From Bacillota bacterium (GTDB lineage Bacteria; Bacillota; Clostridia; Christensenellales; Aristaeellaceae), in assembly GCA_023404345.1 (NCBI GenBank), contig JAEYCB010000003.1, positions 1 through 64,000 of the forward strand: a stretch of DNA of 64,000 nt, in the 5' to 3' direction. This document shows positions 24,081 through 32,466 of the stretch, piece after piece (the stretch's first letter is position 1; every line of letters begins with the position of its first letter). Made by a program: the position numbers and the translations under genes. The notes below the pieces were generated by a model, which saw nothing but the letters and a program-made list of their open reading frames with translations, was not told the DNA's origin and did not search any database.

Positions 24081-24599
24081 TCAATGCTCCCTTTTTTCTT
24101 CATCCAGCAGCACGTCCAGGCCTTCAAAGGGGCGATAGGTAGCCGTCTCACCATCATTTTCGGCCCAGGTCTTTTCCTCTTCGTTCCAAGCCTTCAGCGC
24201 CACGCCGGCATGACAGTCGGGCCTGCCGCACACAAAGCGCATGGGCAGGTTAAGCATCACCAGCGTCAGCGCCATATGGTCCAGCGGAACAACCTTGCCT
24301 TCGTAAGAGAAACATTCATCCTCCGTCTCGTTGGCATCCTTGCGGAATGTTTCGTCAAAAGTCACTTCGACCGCTTTCTCTGCCAGTCCCAGACACAGAG
24401 CGCAGTTTGCGCGGGCTGTGGTGGTAAGCCGGCCTTCCAGGCGCACGGTATCATCCGCCACAAAATAGGTTCCCTCCAGCATTACCGGAGCAAAAGTTAC
24501 GGTTTCGCCGCCCACATCCTGTGGTGCAAGCATGAGGCTGGCCTGAAAAGGATAGGGTGTCGCCGGATGCAAAAAGCCCTGTGATACATCCAATTCCAT
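24081..24599 (-). CDS. yceD: YceD/DUF177 family protein
   Basis: The 172-residue protein fits the YceD (DUF177) family: a beta-rich N-terminus with GRLTTTARANCALCLGLAEKAVEVTFDETF, where the CxxC-like cysteines and the following FDE segment are conserved, and a C-terminal zinc-site-like FVCGRPDCHAG. YceD is genetically tied to bL32 and 23S rRNA accumulation and normally precedes rpmF, as here. Three consecutive ATG codons follow GGAGG; the third (24599) has the best spacing. Confidence 0.88.
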   Translation of the reverse strand: MELDVSQGFLHPATPYPFQASLMLAPQDVGGETVTFAPVMLEGTYFVADDTVRLEGRLTTTARANCALCLGLAEKAVEVTFDETFRKDANETEDECFSYEGKVVPLDHMALTLVMLNLPMRFVCGRPDCHAGVALKAWNEEEKTWAENDGETATYRPFEGLDVLLDEEKREH

Positions 24600-24645
24600 C
24601 ATCATCACCTCCGTGTTGAAAGGCGGGACTTTTCCCGCAGCTTTC

Positions 24646-24675
24646 ATTATAGAGTTGGCTGCACTTTGCTGTCAA
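24646..24675 (-). promoter_or_regulatory. Promoter of yceD overlapping the end of the upstream gene
   Basis: On the minus strand TTGACA (24675-24670) and TATAAT (24651-24646) are 18 bp apart. The promoter lies over the last codons and stop of the upstream membrane protein gene. The 40-nt leader holds a 6-bp hairpin (24623-24628 with 24633-24638). Confidence 0.8.
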
Positions 24676-26551
24676 GCTTGGGGACGGTATAAGCCGCCAG
24701 CCACAGGGGCACAGTTGCCACCATGGGCAACAGGTAGCGCAGATACACCAGCGGATAAAATGGTCCGGCAAGGCCGGTAATCAGCGCAGGGATCATTACC
24801 AGCAACGTTTTCCAACGCCGGTTGACCACGCTCAGGTAAACCATCGCCAGCATCAGCAGCATGCAAAAGCCCATGCTGGCAAAAGGCCCAATGATGGGCA
24901 GGTCGCTGAAGCGAAAGTACCATTCCGTCAGTGCGCGCTGCAGGCTGTTGAGAGGCAGCAGCTCCTCACGGTTGTAGTAGGTAAGGTCGTTGAAGGAATG
25001 GGGATAGACGTAGCTGTCCAGCGTATTATCCGTAAGGGATACGTACAGGGGCGCGTTGCTTTGCAAGTCAAAGAGCACCCCATTCATTGCGAGCGTCGCA
25101 TCTAGATAATCCACAGGATATCTTACAAGTTCCTTAAGCCATACCTGTTCAAAATAAGTACGGATATCTTGCGGCGACCGGCCCGCATGTTCGCTCCAGC
25201 GGATAGGGTCCGAAGAGTCTGGCTCATAGAGTTCCGGGGCCAGATCAAAGTCCATCATGCGGTCAATTATCGCCACTTCTTCTTCCGGGAGCTCGTTGCC
25301 GTGAAGCTTGACCACCCTCGCCGTCTGCTGCAGGAAGATGGATAGCCAATCGTCCTGCTTCACCCGCTCAATGTCCATGACACGGATCATGTATTCCTCT
25401 GCCCCAATAGCCAGGCCGATCACCGCCACAGCGTACAACGCCGCTAGTGCTGCACTTTTTCCGCATCTTTTAAGCAAAAAGCACAGCGTCATCCCCGCCA
25501 GCAGTGGCACGGCCACAAACACGCCGTTGTGGCGAATCAGCATCATCAAAATCAGGCAGACAGCCAGCAGCGCCATACGTTTCCTACTGTGTAAAAAACC
25601 GTCCATATCCTGCACGAATTCCAGCGCCAAGACAGCTGCAAGCATGCACATCATCAGGTAGGAACTATCCTTGGAAATGGCGGTAGTCCATCCCACGTAA
25701 ATGGGCGAAATCGCATAGAGCGTCAGGGCCAGAAGCCTGATAAAGCCCGGCACGCGGCTGCGTCTCATCACCAGCAGCGAATAAGCCAGAATGGCAATAA
25801 AACCTGTCGTTTTCACCAAGGTATAGGCAAAGTAAATGAGGTTTTTACAGCCGGTATCCAACCCGTGCTGAATCATTTCGCCATAGATGACTGTTCCAAA
25901 GGGCGGATGCGGCGTAGTTCGAGTCCGCCAGTAAACGTACTGCTGAAACTGCAGTACCGTATCTATGGTCAATTGTCCAGGATAGCGAATAATCAGATGG
26001 GGAAGCCACGCAGCACACAAAAACAGGAACGGGAAAAGGAAAGGATGCTTTTCCTCCGCCCCGCGTGCCCGTCCAGCCCAGGAATATTCCCTCAAACGGC
26101 GTAGGCTGATACCTCTGAGCATCACATCGCCAAGCGCACGCAGCGAGCATAACAACAGAAGGAACATGCCAAATAGGTAGATTGCTGCCTTAAGCAGTTG
26201 AAAAGCGTTTTCCCACAGCACGGCCACTGCTCCCATCTGGCGCATTGCTGCGCAGAGCAGCTGCATCACGCTGAAAAAGCCACACAGCAGGTATTCTCCC
26301 AAGCCTGTATGCCTGGGCTTGTGAAAGAGATAGCGGTTGAGCAGCCATAAACATCCAACCAGCATGATGGTCAATGTAATTGCATCCGTCTGTACCGCCT
26401 CGAACGTACGCCCAATGGCCTGGTAAAGGTGTCCGCCCAAATCGGTCGCATCCGGTTTGAGCTTTCTTTGTACATCCATGCTCATCCCCGGAGCGGCTGC
26501 AGCGGCCAACGCGCCCAAAAGGATAAACAGCTTCTGAGCTGTCCATTTCAT
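24647..26551 (-). CDS. Polytopic membrane protein, DUF6020-like, putative glycosyltransferase
   Basis: A 634-residue integral membrane protein with roughly a dozen hydrophobic helices. Its first periplasmic-type loop contains LIIRYPGQLTIDTVLQFQ and HPPFGTVIYG, followed by the membrane segment ISKDSSYLMM and RHNGVFVAVPLL. These loops are shared with the next gene, and from memory they match the DUF6020 group. The topology resembles GT-C lipid-linked sugar transferases, but no activity is proven. It starts ATGA, overlapping the upstream paralogue by 4 nt. Substrate and polymer are unknown; a role in wall glycopolymer decoration is an inference. Confidence 0.75.
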   Translation of the reverse strand: MKWTAQKLFILLGALAAAAAPGMSMDVQRKLKPDATDLGGHLYQAIGRTFEAVQTDAITLTIMLVGCLWLLNRYLFHKPRHTGLGEYLLCGFFSVMQLLCAAMRQMGAVAVLWENAFQLLKAAIYLFGMFLLLLCSLRALGDVMLRGISLRRLREYSWAGRARGAEEKHPFLFPFLFLCAAWLPHLIIRYPGQLTIDTVLQFQQYVYWRTRTTPHPPFGTVIYGEMIQHGLDTGCKNLIYFAYTLVKTTGFIAILAYSLLVMRRSRVPGFIRLLALTLYAISPIYVGWTTAISKDSSYLMMCMLAAVLALEFVQDMDGFLHSRKRMALLAVCLILMMLIRHNGVFVAVPLLAGMTLCFLLKRCGKSAALAALYAVAVIGLAIGAEEYMIRVMDIERVKQDDWLSIFLQQTARVVKLHGNELPEEEVAIIDRMMDFDLAPELYEPDSSDPIRWSEHAGRSPQDIRTYFEQVWLKELVRYPVDYLDATLAMNGVLFDLQSNAPLYVSLTDNTLDSYVYPHSFNDLTYYNREELLPLNSLQRALTEWYFRFSDLPIIGPFASMGFCMLLMLAMVYLSVVNRRWKTLLVMIPALITGLAGPFYPLVYLRYLLPMVATVPLWLAAYTVPKLDSKVQPTL

Positions 26552-28437
26552 GCCCTTCCCCCTTTACCCGGATCGACAAAATAAGCCGCTATGCCCACTG
26601 GCATGATGCCGATGATAGGCAGCGCATAGCGCAAGTAAACCACCGGCGAAAACAGGCATGCCACAAACGTAACCAACGCAGGCAGCCACACCAACAACGT
26701 TCCTCTGCGACCGCTCGTCAGAGAAAGGTAAATTAAGCAAAGCATTGCAATTACGTTAAAACTCATGGTGGCAAAAAGGCCTACCAGAGGCAGCTTGTCA
26801 AAATCCATATACCATTCCGTGAGAGCGCGCTGGGCACTGTTGAGGGGCACCAGTGCCTCCCGGTCGTACATGGTCATATCATTAAAGGACCAGGGATAAA
26901 CGTTGGTATCCAGTTCCATATCGCTGAAGCAGATATACATAGGCTCGTTATCTCGCAGATCAAACAGCACACCGTTCATATGGAGTGCAGCATCCAGATA
27001 ATCCACCGGCCAGCGGCGCAGTTGCTGCCACCACACGCGCCAATAATCCATACGGTCCTCTGCGGTGGCCGTTTGCCGGTAAGTATCCTTAACGGCGTCG
27101 GCATACCTATCGTTGTAATTCTGGGCCAGCACGTCATAATCCAGCACACGGTCGATAACCTCAGCTTCCTGTTCGGGTATCTCCTCGGCATGCAGTTTCA
27201 CCACGCGTGCCGTTTGCTGGAAAGGCAGTGAAAGAACATCCTGCATGTAGCGCTCCTGAATATTCAGCGCGGCGCTGATTGCAGCCTGCATACCGAAGGC
27301 CAGCGCCAAGGCAGCTGCAGCGCAGGTCAGCAATCGTACGGCGCTGCGGCCCCGCATCGCGCCCGCAGGCAGCATGACCAGCATCGCCAGCGTAACCGCC
27401 GCCGCCAAGGGGGCGCCATTGTGCCGGCTGAGCGCCATTACCAAAAAGCACACGCCCAGGGCGGCGGGCTTACGCCAACCGGCGTAAAACGTTTCCCGGT
27501 CATACAGGCATTCCAGCAGCAGCGCCGCCATCCACAAAAAGGGGATTTGGAACATCGTATCCTTGGAGATCACCGTAGCCCATCCCGCATATACCGGGGA
27601 AAGTGCATAGAGTAGCAGTGCCAGCCCGCGCACCCGCCGGGGGACGCCCATTCGCTCCATGGTTTGAAGAGTGTAGGCCAGCACCGCGATGTAGCATGCA
27701 CACTGAACCAGCGTAAATAAGAAATACACCAGATTGCGACTGTTCACCGCCTCCCCCAGCCAGGCCAGCGTACCGTAGAACAGCGTTCCGAAGGGCGGAT
27801 GGTTTGACAGCCGCTCCGCCTCGCCCGTGAACTGCTTAATTTGCATATAGCTATCCCACATAAGCACACCGGGATAACGAATCAAAATCTGGGGCAGCCA
27901 GGCTGCCGTCAGGATCAAGAAGGTTCGCCAGTAGGAATGCTTGTCCCTCAAGCCCTTCGGGCTTGAGGACAGGCTGGCCTGTCGCTCATTTTCCAGAATA
28001 TTCGATACCGCGCGCAAAAGAGTGAGAAACAGCAAATAGACTCCACAGACAAACAGTGCCGCCTTTGCCAACTGAAATGCGTTTTCCCACAGCACAGCCA
28101 CCGTATCCTGTGTGCGAACAGCAGTACACAGCAGCGTCATAATGGCAAAGAAAGCACACAGGATATATTCACCCACACCGGTTCCTTTGGGTTTGCAAAA
28201 CAGGTAGCGCCGGCATAGCCAAATGCACACAACCAAAAGCAGCGCCGCCACCAGCCGGTCCACTTGAAAAGACGCAAAGGTACGTGCGATCAGCTGATAC
28301 ACATAACCGAAAAAGTCGCTGGCATCCGGCCGGGCGTTTCTTGCCGGCGCCATATCCAGCCAGGGGGCGATGGTCATCAGGCCTGCACACAGCAGCACGC
28401 CAGCACGCTTGCTCCATCCGGTTTTCATTGCTTTCAT
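26548..28437 (-). CDS. Polytopic membrane protein, DUF6020-like paralogue
   Basis: The 629-residue product is a clear paralogue of the downstream protein. Shared segments are RPDASDFFGYVYQLIARTF, LWENAFQLAKAALF, ILIRYPGVLMWDSYMQIKQ, NHPPFGTLFYG, VISKDTMFQI, SRHNGAPL, FQQTARVVKLHAEE and PVDYLDAALHMNGVLFDL. The last lies in a large C-terminal extracytoplasmic loop kept in both. The tandem arrangement suggests duplication. The start at 28437 directly follows GGGG; an ATG three codons later (28428) has better spacing. A 25-bp palindrome inside the gene encodes part of a linker (SSSPKGL) that the paralogue lacks. Confidence 0.75.
   Translation of the reverse strand: MKAMKTGWSKRAGVLLCAGLMTIAPWLDMAPARNARPDASDFFGYVYQLIARTFASFQVDRLVAALLLVVCIWLCRRYLFCKPKGTGVGEYILCAFFAIMTLLCTAVRTQDTVAVLWENAFQLAKAALFVCGVYLLFLTLLRAVSNILENERQASLSSSPKGLRDKHSYWRTFLILTAAWLPQILIRYPGVLMWDSYMQIKQFTGEAERLSNHPPFGTLFYGTLAWLGEAVNSRNLVYFLFTLVQCACYIAVLAYTLQTMERMGVPRRVRGLALLLYALSPVYAGWATVISKDTMFQIPFLWMAALLLECLYDRETFYAGWRKPAALGVCFLVMALSRHNGAPLAAAVTLAMLVMLPAGAMRGRSAVRLLTCAAAALALAFGMQAAISAALNIQERYMQDVLSLPFQQTARVVKLHAEEIPEQEAEVIDRVLDYDVLAQNYNDRYADAVKDTYRQTATAEDRMDYWRVWWQQLRRWPVDYLDAALHMNGVLFDLRDNEPMYICFSDMELDTNVYPWSFNDMTMYDREALVPLNSAQRALTEWYMDFDKLPLVGLFATMSFNVIAMLCLIYLSLTSGRRGTLLVWLPALVTFVACLFSPVVYLRYALPIIGIMPVGIAAYFVDPGKGGRA
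27943..27970. repeat. Palindrome inside the coding region
   Basis: CTCAAGCCC (27947-27955) and GGGCTTGAG (27959-27967) form a perfect stem with a TTC loop. It is extended outward by GTC/GAC with one bulged C. It encodes SSSPKGL in a cytoplasmic linker. Confidence 0.7.
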
Positions 28438-28456
28438 CCCCTTTGCCGCTTCCTCA

Positions 28457-29995
28457 TCACTCCGACAGCCGAATCACCATGACTCCGTCCACAAGCCGGC
28501 AATATCCCTTGTTGGGGAACACGGGCATGGCCTCTACCTGCTCACTTTGCGCCAGTGCGGCGGTTTCCTCCTCATCCAACAGCTGGATGGGATAGCCCAT
28601 AACGTAGGTGAAGAAAGGCTGAATGGTTCGGTAGTGGCCAATGGCGTAACTGCCGCTAAGGCCGTATCCACGCAACTCTCCCAGGCCGTCGCGGTAAACG
28701 GTGGCATCGCTGGCACTAAGGCCGCCCACCCATGCCACGGGCGTTTTTCCAACCTCGTAACCATCGATTTGCTCCATAGTTGACACGATACGATTGACCG
28801 CCGCCACTGTGCTTTCGAATTCCACCTGTTTGCGCATGTAGGCCATATTTGAAAATGTTACGCTGCACACCACCGCCATGGTCACACCTGCGGCAGCCGT
28901 CCATACAGGCCACTCGCGCGGACTTCCACCCGTCTCCGACGCCCGCTCGGCCAGCACCAGTGCAAAGGCCAACAACAGCATCAGCGGGTAATTCATCAGG
29001 TCATGCATGTATTTGGAGATGAAATAGGTAACATTGGTCAAAAAGGGTAAAACCACTAGTGCAGCGACCGCCGACACGGCATATAGCGGACTGCGTCCCC
29101 GGTTACACACAATCAGCCGCATCACCGCCCAGGCGGCCATCAGCAGCAGGATGAGGGACCCCAGTGCATACAGCTTGGGATGTACCAGCAACCAGTTAAA
29201 CAGGTACTCCGCCACATAACGATAGGTATCCACAATGAGCTGGCCGATGGAATACTGATCGTAATTACCCACGTAGGCCACGGTATTGTAGGCAGTAGAA
29301 GCTTCTACCCCCGCTACGTGCAGCGCGGCCTCCATGCACAGCTTGTACATAACGCCGCCCAGCAGAGCCATACCCGCACCCTTGGCCGCCGTCACCGCCA
29401 GGTCGCGGGGTTTGCTACAGCCGTCCAACGCCTGAAGGATGAACAGCATCGTCACCAGTCCGCAGGCCGAGGCCATAAAGCTTTGATACAATGCCAACGA
29501 CCCAACCAGGCATACCGCGCCCGCCAGGAATCCCCAACGAAACCGCCACATTAACCATACCGATAGTACCGACAGAAAGAACGCGCACATAAAAATGTCG
29601 GTAAAATTAAAATAACCCGCGTTGCAGAAGGCCAACATAGGCGCGGTAGCAAACAGCGCGCCCATGAGCACGAGGGTACTTTTGCGCCGCACCTGAAACA
29701 GATCTACCACCAGACACAGCGCCGCCGCAATCCAGCCTAGCGAGATCAACCCACATAACCATGGCACACCCACCAGCCCACGAAGCCGCACATAAACCGG
29801 CTGCAAAAAACGTCCCAGACCGATTTGAAACAGATCGTCCGCGCGGTAGAAGCCCTCCAGCGAATCTCCCGAATGGTAGATGGCAAAATAGCCGTAAGCA
29901 TGCGCCACAAGTCCGAAGGCCAACACGCTGAGCACACAGGTTTTCCATCTCGGGTCACCCAAAACAGCTTTCACGGCCTGGTAACGCTTCTGCAT
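28457..29995 (-). CDS. Polytopic glucosyltransferase, GtrII-like
   Basis: A 512-residue membrane protein with about ten hydrophobic helices. The region HSGDSLEGFYRADDLFQIGLGRFLQPVY follows the first helix. Its acidic pair and the later FNFTDIFMCAFFLSVLSVWL and SLALYQSFMA segments fit the GtrII (glucosyl transferase) family as I recall it. Members move glucose from a lipid carrier to a surface polymer. It is the first gene of a three-gene minus-strand block with the two DUF6020-like paralogues and lies just downstream of the ackA terminator, with no promoter visible between. AAGGAAG precedes the ATG. Confidence 0.7.
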   Translation of the reverse strand: MQKRYQAVKAVLGDPRWKTCVLSVLAFGLVAHAYGYFAIYHSGDSLEGFYRADDLFQIGLGRFLQPVYVRLRGLVGVPWLCGLISLGWIAAALCLVVDLFQVRRKSTLVLMGALFATAPMLAFCNAGYFNFTDIFMCAFFLSVLSVWLMWRFRWGFLAGAVCLVGSLALYQSFMASACGLVTMLFILQALDGCSKPRDLAVTAAKGAGMALLGGVMYKLCMEAALHVAGVEASTAYNTVAYVGNYDQYSIGQLIVDTYRYVAEYLFNWLLVHPKLYALGSLILLLMAAWAVMRLIVCNRGRSPLYAVSAVAALVVLPFLTNVTYFISKYMHDLMNYPLMLLLAFALVLAERASETGGSPREWPVWTAAAGVTMAVVCSVTFSNMAYMRKQVEFESTVAAVNRIVSTMEQIDGYEVGKTPVAWVGGLSASDATVYRDGLGELRGYGLSGSYAIGHYRTIQPFFTYVMGYPIQLLDEEETAALAQSEQVEAMPVFPNKGYCRLVDGVMVIRLSE

Positions 29996-30030
29996 GTGCG
30001 TTCAGCTTCCTTTCGTGTAGGAGTGTGGAT

Positions 30031-30077
30031 AAAAAACAGGCGTGCCGCGCCGTTGTTCGCGGCTGACGGCACGCCTG
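30031..30077 (-). terminator. Terminator of pta-ackA
   Basis: On the minus strand an 11-bp stem (30077-30067 with 30047-30037), enclosing a second small GC-rich pairing, is followed by six T (30036-30031). It lies 15 nt after the ackA stop. Confidence 0.9.
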
Positions 30078-30092
30078 CCTGGCAGGACTGCC

Positions 30093-31301
30093 TTATTCGA
30101 TCGGCTTGCCGGTCACGATGCACAGGGTATCCCGCGCAATGACGATTTCCTCGTCCGTGGGGATGACGCAGATCTTGACCTTGCTGTCGTCGGTGGAGAT
30201 GACGCTTTCCTTGCGGTTGCCCTCGACGTTCTTCACGGGATCGAGCTTGGCGCCCAGGAATTCAAAGCCTTCCATGACCTTCTCGCGCAGCTCCGCGCCA
30301 TTTTCGCCGATGCCGGCGGTAAAGACGATCACGTCCACGCCGTTCATCACCGCGGCATAGCTGCCGATATACTTGCGGATGCCGTGGATGAGCATGTCGC
30401 GGGCAATAATGGCGCGCTCATGGCCGCTGTCGGCGGCGGCGTCGATGTCGCGCATGTCGCTGCTCAGGCCGCTGATGCCAAGCAGGCCGCTCTTTTTGTT
30501 GCACATGTTGAGGACCTCGTCCACGGTCATGTGCTCATTATTGGCGATGTATTGCACCACCGCAGGGTCCATGCTGCCCGAGCGGGTGCCCATGATGACG
30601 CCCTCAAGAGGCGTGATACCCATGCTGGTGTCCACGCACTTGCCGCCGTCCACGGCCGCCATGGAACTGCCGTTGCCCAGGTGGCAGGTGATGACGCGGG
30701 TCTTGCTGCGATCGACGCCCAAGAACTCGCATACGCGCTTGCTCACATAGCGGTGGCTGGTGCCGTGGAAGCCGTAGCGGCGCACGTGCAGGCGCTCATA
30801 GTACTCATAGGGCACGCCGTAGAGGAATGCCTTGGGCGGCATGGTCTGGTGGAAGGCGGTGTCGAACACGGCCACGTTGGGCGTGCCGGGCATAACCTTC
30901 TCGCACGCCTCGATGCCCATGAGGTTGGCGGGGTTGTGCAGAGGGCCCAGGGGGATGTTGGCACGGATGGCCTCCTTGACTTCCTCGTTGATGAGCACGC
31001 TGGCAGTGAACGCCTCGCCGCCGTGGAGCACGCGATGGCCCACCGCGCCGATTTCGTCCATGTGCTTGACGGCGCCCTTCTCGGGATCAGTCAGGGCCTT
31101 GATCATGAGGGAGCAGGCCTCGGTGTGGTCCTTGATGGGCTGCTCAAAAACGATCTCCTGCCCATTGACCTTCTGGGTCAGCTTGCTGCCCTCGATGCCG
31201 ATGCGCTCCACCAGGCCCTTGGCCATGAGCTTTTCGCCGTCCATGTCCACCAGCTGATATTTCAAAGAGGAAGAACCCGCGTTGACGATCAGAATTTTCA
31301 T
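30093..31301 (-). CDS. ackA: Acetate kinase
   Basis: The 402-residue enzyme interconverts acetyl phosphate plus ADP with acetate plus ATP, yielding ATP in fermentation. The family motifs are KILIVNAGSSSLKYQL at the N-terminus, VGHRVLHGGE, VAVFDTAFHQTMP, RRYGFHGTSHRYV, CHLGNGSSMAAVDGGKCVDTSMG in two adjoining motifs, and VFTAGIGENG. It lies 24 nt downstream of pta in the same operon. Confidence 0.98.
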   Translation of the reverse strand: MKILIVNAGSSSLKYQLVDMDGEKLMAKGLVERIGIEGSKLTQKVNGQEIVFEQPIKDHTEACSLMIKALTDPEKGAVKHMDEIGAVGHRVLHGGEAFTASVLINEEVKEAIRANIPLGPLHNPANLMGIEACEKVMPGTPNVAVFDTAFHQTMPPKAFLYGVPYEYYERLHVRRYGFHGTSHRYVSKRVCEFLGVDRSKTRVITCHLGNGSSMAAVDGGKCVDTSMGITPLEGVIMGTRSGSMDPAVVQYIANNEHMTVDEVLNMCNKKSGLLGISGLSSDMRDIDAAADSGHERAIIARDMLIHGIRKYIGSYAAVMNGVDVIVFTAGIGENGAELREKVMEGFEFLGAKLDPVKNVEGNRKESVISTDDSKVKICVIPTDEEIVIARDTLCIVTGKPIE

Positions 31302-31324
31302 TGGTCGCTCTCCTTATCTGTTGC

Positions 31325-32323
31325 TTACGCCTGCGCCTTGACGGCGGTGATGGCCACCACGCTTACGATGTCATCCACGGAGCATCCGCGGCTCAGGTCG
31401 CTCACGGGCTTGGCCAGGCCCTGAATGATGGGGCCGATGGCTTCCGCGCCCGCCAGACGCTGCACCAGCTTGTAGCCGATGTTGCCGGCCTGCAGGTCAG
31501 GGAACACCAGAACGTTTGCATGGCCCGCCACGGTGCTGCCGGGGGACTTGAGCTGGCCGACGCTTTCTACCAGCGCGGCATCCGCCTGAAGCTCGCCGTC
31601 AAGCTGCAGTTCGGGCGCGAGCTCGTGGGCCATCTTCGTGGCCTCCTGCACCTTGGTCACGTTGTCGTGCTTGGCGCTACCCTTGGTGGAGAAGGAAAGC
31701 ATGGCCACGCGCGGGTCGATGTCCACCAGCTGCTTACCGGAGGCGGCGCTGGCGATGGCGATGGCAGCCAGCTCCTCGGCCGTGGGGTTGGGGATCACGG
31801 CGCAGTCGCCGAAGATCATCACGCCGTCGTCGCCCCACTTGTGATCGGGCAGCTCCATGATGAAGCAGCTGGACACCACCTTGATGCCGGGGGCCGTCTT
31901 GATGATCTGCAGCGCCGGACGCAGGACGTTTCCGGTGGAGTTGATGGCGCCGGCCACCATGCCGTCGGCGTCGCCCGCCTTGAGCATCACCGCGCCGTAG
32001 TACAGCGTGTTCTTGGTCACAAGCTCGGTGGCCTGTTCGGGCGTCATGCCCTTGGCCTTACGCAGCTCGTAGAGCAGCTCGGCATAGGCGGCGCTCTTTT
32101 CGCTGGTCGCGGGGTCGATGATGGCCACTCCCGCAAGATCGGTGCCGGTTTCAGCGGCCACCTTGCGTACCTCCTCGGGGTTGCCCAGCAGCGTTACACG
32201 GGCCACGCCCTCCTTCAGGATTTTCGCGCTAGCCTGCACGGTGCGGGGCTCGGTGCCCTCCGGCAGTACGATGTGCTTTACGTCAGCCCTGGCCTTGGCT
32301 TTGATTTTCTCAATCGCGGACAT
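31325..32323 (-). CDS. pta: Phosphate acetyltransferase
   Basis: The 332-residue, single-domain Pta converts acetyl-CoA and phosphate to acetyl phosphate. Family motifs include IVLPEGTEPRTVQASAKI, VTKNTLYYGAVMLKAGDADGMVAG (split here by reading), STGNVLRPALQII, FGDCAVIPNPTAEELA and the C-terminal GLAKPVSDLSRGCSVDDIV. It forms an acetate-producing operon with ackA and faces away from tmcAL, whose product consumes acetate. Confidence 0.97.
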   Translation of the reverse strand: MSAIEKIKAKARADVKHIVLPEGTEPRTVQASAKILKEGVARVTLLGNPEEVRKVAAETGTDLAGVAIIDPATSEKSAAYAELLYELRKAKGMTPEQATELVTKNTLYYGAVMLKAGDADGMVAGAINSTGNVLRPALQIIKTAPGIKVVSSCFIMELPDHKWGDDGVMIFGDCAVIPNPTAEELAAIAIASAASGKQLVDIDPRVAMLSFSTKGSAKHDNVTKVQEATKMAHELAPELQLDGELQADAALVESVGQLKSPGSTVAGHANVLVFPDLQAGNIGYKLVQRLAGAEAIGPIIQGLAKPVSDLSRGCSVDDIVSVVAITAVKAQA

Positions 32324-32346
32324 GTTCTTTTCCTCCCTGATGTGCT

Positions 32347-32374
32347 AAAATACAGAGGGTGTATCTGTTTTCAA
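32347..32374 (-). promoter_or_regulatory. Promoter of pta-ackA
   Basis: On the minus strand TTGAAA (32374-32369) and TATTTT (32352-32347) are 16 bp apart. A second AT-rich set (TTGTAT, TATAAG) just upstream could serve the divergent tmcAL. Confidence 0.5.
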
Positions 32375-32466
32375 CCCTTATAGTATACAACTTTTTCTTT
32401 TTAAAGGGAAGGGGGAAAGCCCAAAAAAGCGCGCCGGAAAACCCTTTTGCGCGCATGGGCGGAGGC

